A stretch of 64,000 nt of DNA from Micromonospora craniellae (GTDB taxonomy: Bacteria > Actinomycetota > Actinomycetes > Mycobacteriales > Micromonosporaceae), in NCBI RefSeq assembly GCF_014764405.1, contig NZ_CP061725.1, forward strand, positions 6,200,001 through 6,264,000, in the 5' to 3' direction. Of this stretch, positions 26,326 through 34,183 are shown in pieces. Under the pieces are notes generated by a model, which saw only the letters and a program-made list of their open reading frames with translations, was not told where the DNA came from and did no database searches. Positions within the stretch are counted from its first letter, which is position 1; every line of letters begins with the position of its first letter. The position numbers and the translations under genes were made by a program.

Positions 26326-27871
26326 GGTACGTATTCAGCTTGAGGTTGCCGGTTCGGGTAGCCATGGTCCGGTGGTGAGTTGTTTGAGCACGTCGAGGGC
26401 GTCTTTGCCGTGTTTGGCGGCGGTGGACAGGTAGGAACGCAGGGTGGCGAAGTCGGCCAGGCCTTGCAGGGTGCGCCAGGTCGCGGAGATCTTCTGCTGG
26501 AGCTTGACCGGGCGGAGATCGCGCTCGGCCTGGTTGTTGGTGAAGGGCACGGCCAGGTCGACGGTGAACCGCAGGATCATGTCGCGGTGCGTGGCGAAGC
26601 GTTCGATCAGCGTCCCGGCCCGAGACAGCTTGCCGTCACGATCGGGCGGGTTCTGCTCACGGCCGTAAGCGAGGGCTCCGGCGTGACAGGCCCGCAAGTG
26701 ACTGATCTCGTCGTTCGACAGCGAGTCCCGGCCGGCGGCGACGGCCTGCTCGGTTGTCTTCTTGGCCGCCAGCAGGGTCGTGGCCATCACCTCGGCCCAC
26801 TGCTGCCCGGCCGGGTCGGACTCGTGCACACCGCGCAGATCGCGGATCAGATGTGCCCCGCACCAGGCATGCTCGGCATCGGTCAGGTGCCGGTAAGCGG
26901 CGTAGCCGTCCCGCACCAGAGTGCCGGTGAACCCGGGCAGCACACCCCCGGCGTCGATGTCGGCCTTGCCGCGGCCACCGACGTGGAACAAGGTCAGCTC
27001 AGGGGTGCAAGCCACGTGCACGTACTTGAAGCCGCCGCCGACCCTTGCCGGGGTCTCATCGGCGTGCAGCACCTGCTGCACGTGCAGCAACGCGGCCGTG
27101 CGAGAGACGAACGGCCCGAGCCTGCGGGCCGCCTCGGCGACCATCTGATGCACGAACCCGGTCGACACCCGGACCCCGAGCAGATCACCCAGCAGCCCGG
27201 CGACCCGGGCGAACGGCAGGAACTGCGCGGCCCGCGCGTAGACCGCGGCGGCTTTGACCCCGGTGCCGTACTGCACCCGCCCGGACACACCCGCCGGCAC
27301 CGCAGGCTCGCTGACCTGCCCGCACTCGCCGCATTCCACCGAGATCAACTGATGCTCCACGACCACCGGCCGACGATCGGGCAGCTCGAGCACCTGCCGC
27401 CGCTGCCGCCCGTACTCACGGCCGTCACCCAGATCAGCACCACACGAAAGCCCGGCACACCGCTGCGGCCGGTGCTGCACCACCCGGTCCGGATCCTCGG
27501 CCAGCCGCAACGTCAACCCCGACGCCCCGGGCTGCTTACCCCGCCGCCGGCCACCGGCCTTCGCCCCCGCCTGCGCACGAGGGCGGACCAAGCCGTCCGA
27601 CGACGGCGGCACGGACGACTTCGACGAGTTCATCCCCAGCCGACGCCGCAGGTCGGCGTTCTCAGCACGCAGCACGGCGTTCTCGGCACGCACCTGCTCG
27701 TTGTCCGCCCGCAGCCGCTGCACCTCAGCCTGCAACTGGGCGACCACCACGACAAGCTGCTCGATCGAGTCAAGTCGCGAGTCCGGATGCACACCAAGAT
27801 CATGGCAGCCGCCACCGCCACAGTAGACAGCAGCCCACGCTCAACCGATCAACTCAAGCTGAATACGTACC
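26326..27871. mobile_element. IS66-type insertion sequence with perfect 19-bp terminal inverted repeats
   Basis: Ends 26326-26344 (GGTACGTATTCAGCTTGAG) and 27853-27871 (its exact reverse complement) bracket a single IS66-type transposase. Length is 1546 bp, shorter than classic IS66 elements because TnpA and TnpB genes are absent. The 8 bp flanking each end (CCTGTTGT and GCGCGTGG) do not match, so no target duplication is seen; later recombination or deletion at one side is likely. Confidence 0.85.
26335..27792 (-). CDS. IS66-family transposase
   Basis: 485 residues from a GTG. The N-terminus is a coiled coil (VVVVAQLQAEVQRLRADNEQ) followed by the MNSSKSSVPPSSD motif shared by IS66 transposases. 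A zinc-binding pair (CGECGQ) follows, then the DDE core: HADETPARV, LVRDGYAAY and NNQAERDLRPVK. The frame is open from end to end, so it may be functional. The gene occupies nearly the whole element and its stop is 9 nt from the left end. Confidence 0.92.
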   Translation of the reverse strand: MHPDSRLDSIEQLVVVVAQLQAEVQRLRADNEQVRAENAVLRAENADLRRRLGMNSSKSSVPPSSDGLVRPRAQAGAKAGGRRRGKQPGASGLTLRLAEDPDRVVQHRPQRCAGLSCGADLGDGREYGRQRRQVLELPDRRPVVVEHQLISVECGECGQVSEPAVPAGVSGRVQYGTGVKAAAVYARAAQFLPFARVAGLLGDLLGVRVSTGFVHQMVAEAARRLGPFVSRTAALLHVQQVLHADETPARVGGGFKYVHVACTPELTLFHVGGRGKADIDAGGVLPGFTGTLVRDGYAAYRHLTDAEHAWCGAHLIRDLRGVHESDPAGQQWAEVMATTLLAAKKTTEQAVAAGRDSLSNDEISHLRACHAGALAYGREQNPPDRDGKLSRAGTLIERFATHRDMILRFTVDLAVPFTNNQAERDLRPVKLQQKISATWRTLQGLADFATLRSYLSTAAKHGKDALDVLKQLTTGPWLPEPATSS

Positions 27872-27930
27872 GCGCGTGGTGTCGCCGGGAGCGCCATGCG
27901 CTCTGCGTGCAGTACCCGCTGCCGTGTCGG

Positions 27931-28131
27931 CTACGCCTCGGTGTCTTGCAGATCCGGCCGGTGGGTTCTGATCCACCGTTCCACGTCCTCGGCGCGCCAG
28001 ATGCGGCCGACGGACAGGACCGCCACCGGGTCGGGGAAGGTCTTCGAGTTGGTGATCTGGTAGGCGCGCGTGCGGGACACGCCGAGCAGGTCCTGAATCT
28101 CCTGGCTTGCCACCAGGCGCAGCTCTCCCAC
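27931..28131 (-). CDS. Excisionase-like helix-turn-helix protein
   Basis: 66 residues from a GTG at 28131. LVASQEIQDLLGVSRTRAYQI is a MerR/AlpA-type helix-turn-helix, and FPDPVAVLSVGRIWRAEDVERW is the conserved wing and second helix seen in excisionases and BldC/AlpA-like regulators of integrative elements. The region upstream has TGAACA, CAGATGC and their inverses (GCATCTG, TGTTCA at about 28216-28226), which may form a divergent operator. With the two following plus-strand genes it looks like a piece of an actinomycete integrative element whose integrase is missing. Confidence 0.7.
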   Translation of the reverse strand: MGELRLVASQEIQDLLGVSRTRAYQITNSKTFPDPVAVLSVGRIWRAEDVERWIRTHRPDLQDTEA

Positions 28132-28273
28132 GCGCCCACGGTAAGAGCAGGCGAACTGAACACATGTTCTCTGTGCAGATGCTCTCTGCGCATGCTTAGA
28201 AGGCGTGTAGGCTGTGCATCTGTTCACATCGTATCGATGGCCCGAGCGGTCAGCAGGGGAGGCGTGGCGGAAC

Positions 28274-28768
28274 ATGGGTAGGCGGTGGAAGTGGTTCTTG
28301 CGGCCGGGGCCGGTCGCGCTGGACCTGACCGGGCAGGCCGTGCCGGACGGGGATGTGCCGGGGCGGTTCCGGCGCGTGGCGGTGGAACTCGTCGTACCGG
28401 AGCTGCGGGTGACCTCGCGCTGCGACGGCACGGAGGTCTACGAACAGCCCGAGGAGCGTCCGGCGGGGGCGCGGAACCAGGGGGAGGGGCACTACGACGA
28501 CGGCCTGGCCGGGCGGCGGAACCGGGGGAGGTTCCCGGCGCCGGCCTGTGCGGGGCCGCCGGCCGAGCCCGATCGGGCGGCGACGGGCGACGGCGTCACC
28601 TCGGACCAGCTTGAGCAGGCGAATCGGCTGACGAACCAGCACCGGCGGCGGCCCGCCGAGGATCCGCGTACCCGGAAATGCCCGGACTGCCGCGCGGACG
28701 GCACATGTCCCCGGGCGGCCTGGGCCGAGGCGACCATCACTCGTTTTCTGCGGACGCACCTGCGGTGA
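28274..28768 (+). CDS. Hypothetical protein, integrative-element associated
   Basis: 164 residues beginning MGRRWKWFLRPGPVALDLTG. The middle (residues 55-120) is charged and Pro/Gly-rich, and the C-terminus has a Cys cluster (CPDCRADGTCPRAAW) that may bind zinc. No family recognised. The stop overlaps the next start by GTGA, so the two are coupled. The position next to an excisionase-like gene, together with the basic and Cys-rich make-up, fits accessory genes of AICE-type elements, but that is inference. Confidence 0.5.
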   Translation: MGRRWKWFLRPGPVALDLTGQAVPDGDVPGRFRRVAVELVVPELRVTSRCDGTEVYEQPEERPAGARNQGEGHYDDGLAGRRNRGRFPAPACAGPPAEPDRAATGDGVTSDQLEQANRLTNQHRRRPAEDPRTRKCPDCRADGTCPRAAWAEATITRFLRTHLR

Positions 28769-29244
28769 GCGCCTTCGACCTGTCGCCCGCGCAGATCCGC
28801 AACCGGCTGATCCTGCGGGTACGACAGGCGGCACTGACTGCCCGAGTCGGGTTGCCGTGCGGCAAGGAGTGCCCGATCGGGGCGGCCGTGGTCGGTGTGT
28901 CAGTGGTTCCGCAGGTCTGCGTCGCGCCCGGCGACCTGGTCCGGCTAGGCAAGGCCGACTACCGGTATCCAGCCGGTCCGCTGCGGCTACGGATCGTCCG
29001 GGTCCGGCTGCACATCAGCCAGTGGTACGACGGGCAGTGGGTGTGGCTCGAAGGCGTCGAGATCGGGCCGGACGGTCAGGACGGCACGTGGCGGCCGGTG
29101 CTGGCCCGAGTCGCCGCGCTGCCATCGCTGGCCGCGTCGGTCTGCGGCACCTCACCGCCCTGCGCTCACGACCATTCCGACGGGGCGGGCCGAAGACGAC
29201 CTGACGTCCCCAGTGTTGCCCAGTACGCTCGGCGACCTTGGTGA
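28765..29244 (+). CDS. Hypothetical protein, probable run-on C-terminus
   Basis: 159 residues from GTG 28765 (GTGA overlap). The body (AFDLSPAQIRNRLILRVRQA, PGDLVRLGKADYRYPAGPLRLRIVRV, QWYDGQWVWLEGVEI) is convincing beta-rich protein sequence. From about residue 142 the frame is antisense to an EcsC-like remnant at 29185-29500, so the last 20 residues probably replace a lost natural end. Family not recognised. Confidence 0.5.
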   Translation: MSAFDLSPAQIRNRLILRVRQAALTARVGLPCGKECPIGAAVVGVSVVPQVCVAPGDLVRLGKADYRYPAGPLRLRIVRVRLHISQWYDGQWVWLEGVEIGPDGQDGTWRPVLARVAALPSLAASVCGTSPPCAHDHSDGAGRRRPDVPSVAQYARRPW

Positions 29245-29500
29245 TGGTGGCGGAGCCGCTCCCGCCGAGCATGATCCCCAACACGATCGTCCGGCGGCGT
29301 TCCACCTCGTCGATGGGGACGCCGTGGACCTCGGCGATCGAGAGCGCGAAGAGTGCGCTCAGCTCAAGAGACGAGAAGACCTCGCCTGCCGACAGTGCCA
29401 GTGCGACTCCCGTGCCGACGCCCGGGCGTGGCCGCAGTTCCTCCGACTGCCGCGCCTGTCCCGGTCAGGGCGCTGACGCCGTTCCCGGACGTCGGGAGTC
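29185..29500 (-). pseudogene. EcsC-family protein remnant
   Basis: On the minus strand, VALALSAGEVFSSLELSALF, then ALSIAEVHGVPIDEVERRR and TIVLGIMLGGSGSATITK read as the central part of an EcsC-family membrane-associated protein. A further upstream piece (GTGAAVGGTAATPG) is in another frame, and the C-terminal part is missing where the plus-strand gene 28765-29244 ends. There is no start codon or full domain, so this is a decayed fragment. It is the second EcsC-like sequence in the window. Confidence 0.45.
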
Positions 29501-29764
29501 TGCCGTGGGTCGGTGCAGCCGGCGTCCTCGTTCATGCCTTGTGTGCGGAGGAACCGGTGACCGGCGTTCGCTGCCGCGCCTGGCGGATCTGTCGTACCCG
29601 GAGGGTAGGACAGCAAGGGACGAAGTCCGGCGTGGCGGATGGGATGAGCGGGCGATCCATCGGACAGAACGGGAGAATGAGGACATGAGCGAGGATCGGC
29701 GAGTGACGTGTCAGCTCCGTGTGGTGGCGCCTCGTGGCGTCGCGGAGCGAAGCGGTGAACCAAC

Positions 29765-30880
29765 ATGACCGGCGTACGGGTGCTGGTCGGCACCCGCAAG
29801 GGCGCCTTCGTGCTCACCTCGGACGGTCGGCGGGCCGATTGGACGGTCGACGGGCCGCACTTCGGCGGCTGGGAGATCTACCATCTCACCGGGTCACCGG
29901 CCGACCCGGACCGGCTCTACGCCTCACAGTCCGGCGGCTGGTTCGGGCAGTTGATCCAGCGCTCCGACGACGGCGGCCGGACGTGGGACACCGTCGGCAA
30001 CGACTTCGCCTACACCGGCGACATCGGCGAGCACCTCTGGTACGACGGCACGCCGCGCCCGTGGGAGTTCAAGCGGATCTGGCACCTGGAGCCGTCCCGC
30101 GACGACCCCGACACGGTGTACGCCGGTGCCGAGGACGCCGCCCTCTACGTCTCAGGCGACGGCGGCCAGAAGTGGACCGAGCTGACCGCCCTGCGTACCC
30201 ACCCGGCCGGCCCGTCGTGGCAGCCGGGTGCAGGCGGCCTCTGCCTGCACACGATCATTCTCGACCCGGTGCACCCGGGCCGGATCTACACCGCCGTCTC
30301 GGCGGCGGGCGCGTTCCGCAGCGACGACTCGGGCGCGAGCTGGCTGCCGATCAACAGGGGACTGCGGTCGGGGGAGATACCCGACACCGACGCCGAGGTG
30401 GGCCACTGCGTGCACCACATCACCCAGCACCCGTCGCGGCCGGACACCCTGTTCATGCAGAAGCACTGGGACGTGATGCGCAGCGACGACGCCGGCGCGA
30501 ACTGGCGTGAGGTGAGCGGTGACCTGCCGTCGGACTTCGGGTTCCCGATCGCGGTGCACGCCCACGAGCCGGAGACGATCTACGTCGTGCCGATCAAGAG
30601 CGACTCCGAGCACTACCCACCGGAGGGCCGGTTGCGGGTCTACCGCAGCCGCACCGGCGGCGACGAGTGGGAGCCGCTGACCACCGGGCTGCCGCAGTCC
30701 GACTGCTACGTCAACGTCCTGCGGGACGCGATGGCCGTCGACACGCTCGACGAGTGCGGCATCTACGTCGGCACCACCGGCGGGCAGGTCTACCACTCGG
30801 CGAACGGTGGCGACAGGTGGTCGCCCATCGTCCGGGACCTGCCGCCGGTGCTCTCCGTGGAAGTCCAGGTGTTGCCGTGA
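29765..30880 (+). CDS. BNR/Asp-box repeat protein (sialidase-like beta-propeller)
   Basis: 371 residues. Asp-box motifs recur: SDDGGRTW, SGDGGQKW, SDDSGASW, SDDAGANW and SANGGDRW, each closing a propeller blade. There is no signal peptide and no sialidase Arg triad that I can make out, so it is a cytosolic six-bladed propeller rather than a proven hydrolase. It is GTGA-coupled to a MoaD/ThiS-like gene, a pairing I recall from other actinomycetes. The purpose of the pair is unknown. ATG 29765 is followed by the usual VLVGTRKGAF opening strand. Confidence 0.82.
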   Translation: MTGVRVLVGTRKGAFVLTSDGRRADWTVDGPHFGGWEIYHLTGSPADPDRLYASQSGGWFGQLIQRSDDGGRTWDTVGNDFAYTGDIGEHLWYDGTPRPWEFKRIWHLEPSRDDPDTVYAGAEDAALYVSGDGGQKWTELTALRTHPAGPSWQPGAGGLCLHTIILDPVHPGRIYTAVSAAGAFRSDDSGASWLPINRGLRSGEIPDTDAEVGHCVHHITQHPSRPDTLFMQKHWDVMRSDDAGANWREVSGDLPSDFGFPIAVHAHEPETIYVVPIKSDSEHYPPEGRLRVYRSRTGGDEWEPLTTGLPQSDCYVNVLRDAMAVDTLDECGIYVGTTGGQVYHSANGGDRWSPIVRDLPPVLSVEVQVLP

Positions 30881-31185
30881 TCCGGGTCGTCCTCCCGGCC
30901 CACCTGAAGACCCTCGCCAAGGTCACCGGCGAGGTACGCCTCGACGTGGCCGGCCCGGACGGCGGGCCGGTCACGCAGCGCCTGCTGCTGGACGCGCTGG
31001 AGGCGCGCTACCCGATGCTGCTCGGCACGATCCGGGACCGGCACAGCGGCAAGCGTCGCGCCTTCGTCCGCTTCTACGCCGGCGAGGAGGACCTCTCCCA
31101 CTCCTCGCCCGACGCACCGCTGCCCGAGCCGGTGCTCACCGGCGCGGAACCGTACATCGTCCTGGGCGCGATGGCCGGGGGATAG
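30877..31185 (+). CDS. MoaD/ThiS-family ubiquitin-like protein
   Basis: 102 residues from a GTG that overlaps the preceding stop. It is a beta-grasp protein: IRVVLPAHLKTLAKVTGEV, LLLDALEARYPML, RHSGKRRAFVRFYAGEEDLS, ending VLGAMAGG. The terminal Gly-Gly is the feature that MoaD and ThiS use as a thiocarboxylate sulfur carrier. Coupling to a BNR-propeller protein instead of MoaE or ThiG suggests a dedicated, uncharacterised sulfur-transfer or protein-tagging role. Confidence 0.85.
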   Translation: MIRVVLPAHLKTLAKVTGEVRLDVAGPDGGPVTQRLLLDALEARYPMLLGTIRDRHSGKRRAFVRFYAGEEDLSHSSPDAPLPEPVLTGAEPYIVLGAMAGG

Positions 31186-31191
31186 CCGGCC

Positions 31192-31818
31192 TCACAGGCC
31201 ACGGGCGAACAGCGCCAGGCGTACCCGGTTGGGGCTGCCGGTCTTGGTCAGCAGGCTGGTGATGTGGGTCTTCACCGTGGTCACGCCGATGTGCAGCCGC
31301 TCGGCGATCTCCGCGTTGGACAGTCCCTCCGCAACCAGGTCCAACACGTCCTGTTCCCGGGCGGTCAGGCCGTCGACCGGTGCCGGTGTCTCGGCGCGGG
31401 CGTGCACCGCACGGTGGACGAGGCGGCGCAGCACGTCCTGGCTGAACGGGCTGTCGCCGGCGGCGGCCCGCCGGACGCCGTCCAGCAGCTCGGTGGGGGG
31501 CGCGTCCTTGAGCAGGAAACCGCAGGCGCCGGTGGTGAGCGCCGGATACAGGTGGTCGTCGTCGCCGAACGTGGTCAGCACCAGCACCCGGGTGGCGGGA
31601 CGCTCGGCCAGGATGCGGCTGGTCGCGGTGATCCCGTCGACGCCCGGCATGCGCAGGTCCATCACCACCACGTCGGGAACCAGCCGCGCGGCCATCGTGA
31701 CCGCCTCGCGGCCGTTGTCGGCCTCCCCGACGACCTCGATGTCGGGCTGCGCGTCGCAGAGCATGCTCAGGCCCGCGCGGATCAGATGCTGGTCGTCCAC
31801 CAGCAGCACGCGGGTCAC
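31192..31818 (-). CDS. NarL/FixJ-type response regulator
   Basis: 208 residues from GTG 31818. The receiver domain has VLLVDDQHLIRAGL, the phospho-acceptor Asp in DVVVMDLRMPGVDG and Lys in GFLLKDAPP. The C-terminal LuxR-type helix-turn-helix reads LTAREQDVLDLVAEGLSNAEIAERLHIG with VTTVKTHITSLLTKTG. The protein is complete. Its start overlaps the histidine kinase gene, but that kinase lacks its phospho-accepting region, so the regulator is an orphan in practice unless another kinase serves it. Confidence 0.92.
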   Translation of the reverse strand: MTRVLLVDDQHLIRAGLSMLCDAQPDIEVVGEADNGREAVTMAARLVPDVVVMDLRMPGVDGITATSRILAERPATRVLVLTTFGDDDHLYPALTTGACGFLLKDAPPTELLDGVRRAAAGDSPFSQDVLRRLVHRAVHARAETPAPVDGLTAREQDVLDLVAEGLSNAEIAERLHIGVTTVKTHITSLLTKTGSPNRVRLALFARGL

Positions 31819-32634
31819 GACGCCTCCGCCGCGCGCGGCCCGGCCGACATGTCGCGTTCCGGCACGGCGGGCAGCACCGTGCGTACCCGCCAACCGGCAC
31901 CGGTCGGCCCCGCCTCCAGGCGCCCGCCGAGAACCTCGACCCGTTCCCGCATCCCGGTGATGCCGTGGCCGCCACCCGCCGGCACCACGGCCGGCACCGT
32001 GCCGCGCCCGTTGTCCGTCACCTCCCAGTGCACCGCGCCGCCGACCACGCTGACGGTCAGCCGCGCCAGGGCGGCGGTGCCGGCGTGCTTGGCGACGTTG
32101 GTCAGCGACTCCTGGGTGAGGCGCAGCACCGCCATGCCCCGTACCGCGTCGAGTGACGCGACCCCCGGGTCGACGTCCGCCTCCACCGTCACCCCGGCCT
32201 GGCGGGCCCGGTCCACCGCCGCGCCGAGCGCGGCCGGTACCGCCGACGGTTCGATCGCGGTCAGCGCCGCGTCCCCGCGTACGCCCTCCGGGTCGCGTAG
32301 CACCGCGACAGCCTGCGCAGGTCGGCCAGGGCCGGCTCGCCCGCAGGGTGAGCTCCAACAACGCCCATCCCGCGCCCACCTGGTTGATTATCACGTCGTC
32401 GACCACCTGGATCGCGACCGCCAGTAGCGCCACCTGTACCACCAGGTTGCCCACCAGCCGGCGGAACAGCAGCAGCCCGGCGGTGAACGCGGCCACCGCG
32501 AGGAGCATCTGCGTGGTGGTGGGCGTATCGGCGTTCAGCGGACCGAAGGACAGGTAGAGGAGGCCCGCGATGATGACCAGGACCATCCGCACGCGGGCGT
32601 CCCGCGCGTCGAACAACCGTCCCAGCCATCCCAC
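31815..32634 (-). pseudogene. Sensor histidine kinase with DHp region deleted and a frameshift
   Basis: The N-terminal membrane part (MVLVIIAGLLYLSFGPLNAD, LLLAVAAFTAGLLLFRRLVG, LLELTLRA) and the C-terminal ATPase part (LTQESLTNVAKHAG, WEVTDNGRGTVP, GITGMRERVEVLGG) are both recognisable. Between them the HisKA_3 segment with the phospho-accepting His is gone: LLELTLRA runs straight into PALADLRRL in another frame, and one more base is missing before VAVLRDPEGV. About 60-80 residues are lost. The stop overlaps the intact response-regulator start. Not able to autophosphorylate. Confidence 0.75.
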
Positions 32635-32645
32635 GGTGACCAAGC

Positions 32646-33089
32646 CTAGGCGTTGCTGTCCGACGGTGAGACCGGCCGTGTCCAGCGGGTACGCACCGCC
32701 AGGTAGGCGGCCAGCCCGATCGGCCCGAGCAGGATCGTCGACACCAGCACCGGTGCCATGACCAGCGCCGGAATCCGCCGTTCCCGACTGTCCCGCCACG
32801 CCCACCTCCCGACGAACAGATCGAACGCGATCATGTGTGCCCAGGCCGCCGCCGCACCGTCGTCGGTACCCAACAGCTCACGGATGCCGTCCAGGGTCGG
32901 CGAGGCCACGGCCGGCAGCACCTCGCCCAGCGTGGGGAGCACCAGCACCGCATAGATCGCCAGGACCGGCGCGACGATCAGGGGCGAGGCGATGATCCGG
33001 GTGGTCAGGGGCCAGCGCGGCAGCAGGATCATCAGCGCCCAGAAGGGCGCGACCAGCGCGAACGTCAGCGTGAACAGCGTGCCGGTCAT
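32646..33089 (-). CDS. ABA4-like family membrane protein (DUF4281)
   Basis: 147 residues with four hydrophobic helices: LFTLTFALVAPFWALMILLP, IIASPLIVAPVLAIYAVLVLP, AWAHMIAFDLFVGRWAW and ALVMAPVLVSTILLGPIGL. The HMIAFDLFVGRW motif is typical of the ABA4-like family. Plant ABA4 is needed for neoxanthin formation; bacterial members are unassigned. The ATG at 33089 overlaps the end of the truncated membrane gene upstream (ATGA). The gene looks whole. Confidence 0.75.
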   Translation of the reverse strand: MTGTLFTLTFALVAPFWALMILLPRWPLTTRIIASPLIVAPVLAIYAVLVLPTLGEVLPAVASPTLDGIRELLGTDDGAAAAWAHMIAFDLFVGRWAWRDSRERRIPALVMAPVLVSTILLGPIGLAAYLAVRTRWTRPVSPSDSNA

Positions 33090-33455
33090 ACCGCCGCCTC
33101 GACCCGCTCGGTGTCGGCCCGATCCGGTCCGCCCTCGGCGCTCACCTCGACGGGCTCGGCCGGTCCGGTCCGGCGTCGCCGCCCGATCACCACACCGGTG
33201 GCCACCACGGTCGCGACCAGCAGCGCCGCCACGGCGACCAGGGTCAGCGCGTCCGGCTGCAGCAGCGCCTGCCAGGTCAACAGCACCGTCCCCCCGCCGT
33301 ACGCCGCACCGGCGACCACCAGCAGCCGCACCTGGGTACGCTGATCCAGCCGCCCGCTGCGGAACCGGCCCAGCAGCAACGCCAGGACCGGCAGCACCTG
33401 CAACGCGTGCATCCCCACGAAGTGCGGGATCCGCAGGTCTCCACCGGTGGTGCTT
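33086..33455 (-). pseudogene. Membrane protein, C-terminal fragment only
   Basis: Open from about GGDLRIPHFVGMHALQVLPVL, through LLVVAGAAYGGGTVLLTW and ALTLVAVAALLVATVVATGV to an acidic tail. The DLRIPHFVGMHA entry is normally a mid-protein segment of a larger DUF-type membrane protein, and a TGA in frame lies directly upstream at about 33454. The 5' half is therefore missing. On the other strand the C-terminal part of a CehA/McbA-type hydrolase begins at the same point. It may still be translated from an internal ATG. Confidence 0.65.
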
Positions 33456-33459
33456 CAGC

Positions 33460-33958
33460 CCACGATCGGCAGCCCGGGGCCACCGTACGCACCCTGGCCC
33501 ACGACATCCACCGGGGACGCTGGCGCCCGGCGGTCGGCAACAGCGACGTGCACCTGGCCGGCCAACTCGGCACACCGCACACCGTCGTGTTCGCCGAGGA
33601 CCTGAGCACCGAAGCGATACTCGCCGGCCTCCGACACGGCCGAAGCTGGATCGCCGAGTCGACCAGCGTCCACCTGGAGGTCACGGCGTCGTCCGCCGAC
33701 CGCGTCGCCGCCGTCGGTCAGCGCCTGTCCACCGGTGGCGAGCAGGCCACGGTACGCGTCTGGGTGTCCGGCGTACCGTCCGGTGTCGTCAGCCTGCACA
33801 CCGAACGCGGCACCGTGCACCGCGAAGCCCTGCCTCCCGACGGAACGGGAACGACCCGGTGGCACACCACGGCGGACGAGGCGGGCTTCGTCCGCGTCGA
33901 GGTCCGTCACCCCACCCGGCAGATGGCCGCCCTGACGAATCCCCTCATCCTGACCTGA
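33460..33958 (+). pseudogene. CehA/McbA-type PHP metallohydrolase, C-terminal fragment
   Basis: RGRWRPAVGNSDVHLAGQLG carries the last metal-binding Asp-x-His of CehA/McbA-family PHP hydrolases. LGTPHTVVFAEDLSTEAILA and GLRHGRSWIAESTSVHLEVT then give the C-terminal domain to a normal stop. The N-terminal HxH metal site and the start are missing. Upstream codons back to 33407 do not resemble the family. The break coincides with that of the minus-strand membrane fragment, so one deletion took both 5' halves of a divergent pair. Confidence 0.65.
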
Positions 33959-33979
33959 AGGGCGGTCATCAGCCCGGAG

Positions 33980-34180
33980 TCAGGAAGGGGTGCCGAGCGG
34001 ACGGATCTGATCGGTGGTCAGGGTCACCATGCTTACTGTCCGCCCGTCCGAGTCGGCGAACTCCACCTCGTACGCGGCCGGGACGTGATCGAAGACGTGC
34101 ACGATGGTGCCGACAGCCCCCGGCGCCAGATTCTCGTCCGGGATCCCTTCTCGCAGCGCGACCACGTCATACAGGTCCAA
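33980..34180 (-). CDS. DUF4926 protein, probable immunity/antitoxin
   Basis: 66 residues: MDLYDVVALREGIPDENLAP, GAVGTIVHVFDHVPAAYEVEF, ADSDGRTVSMVTLTTDQIRPL. This is the complete DUF4926 small beta-barrel. Proteins of this family often sit directly behind toxin-like DUF6883 genes, and here it begins 3 nt after the stop of such a gene. It most likely binds and neutralises that C-terminal domain; the interaction is inferred from gene order. Confidence 0.8.
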   Translation of the reverse strand: MDLYDVVALREGIPDENLAPGAVGTIVHVFDHVPAAYEVEFADSDGRTVSMVTLTTDQIRPLGTPS

Positions 34181-34183
34181 CGG

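Noticed and set aside
29765..30880. Secreted sialidase
   Set aside because: Asp-box repeats are present, but there is no signal peptide and no visible Arg triad or catalytic Tyr/Glu pair.
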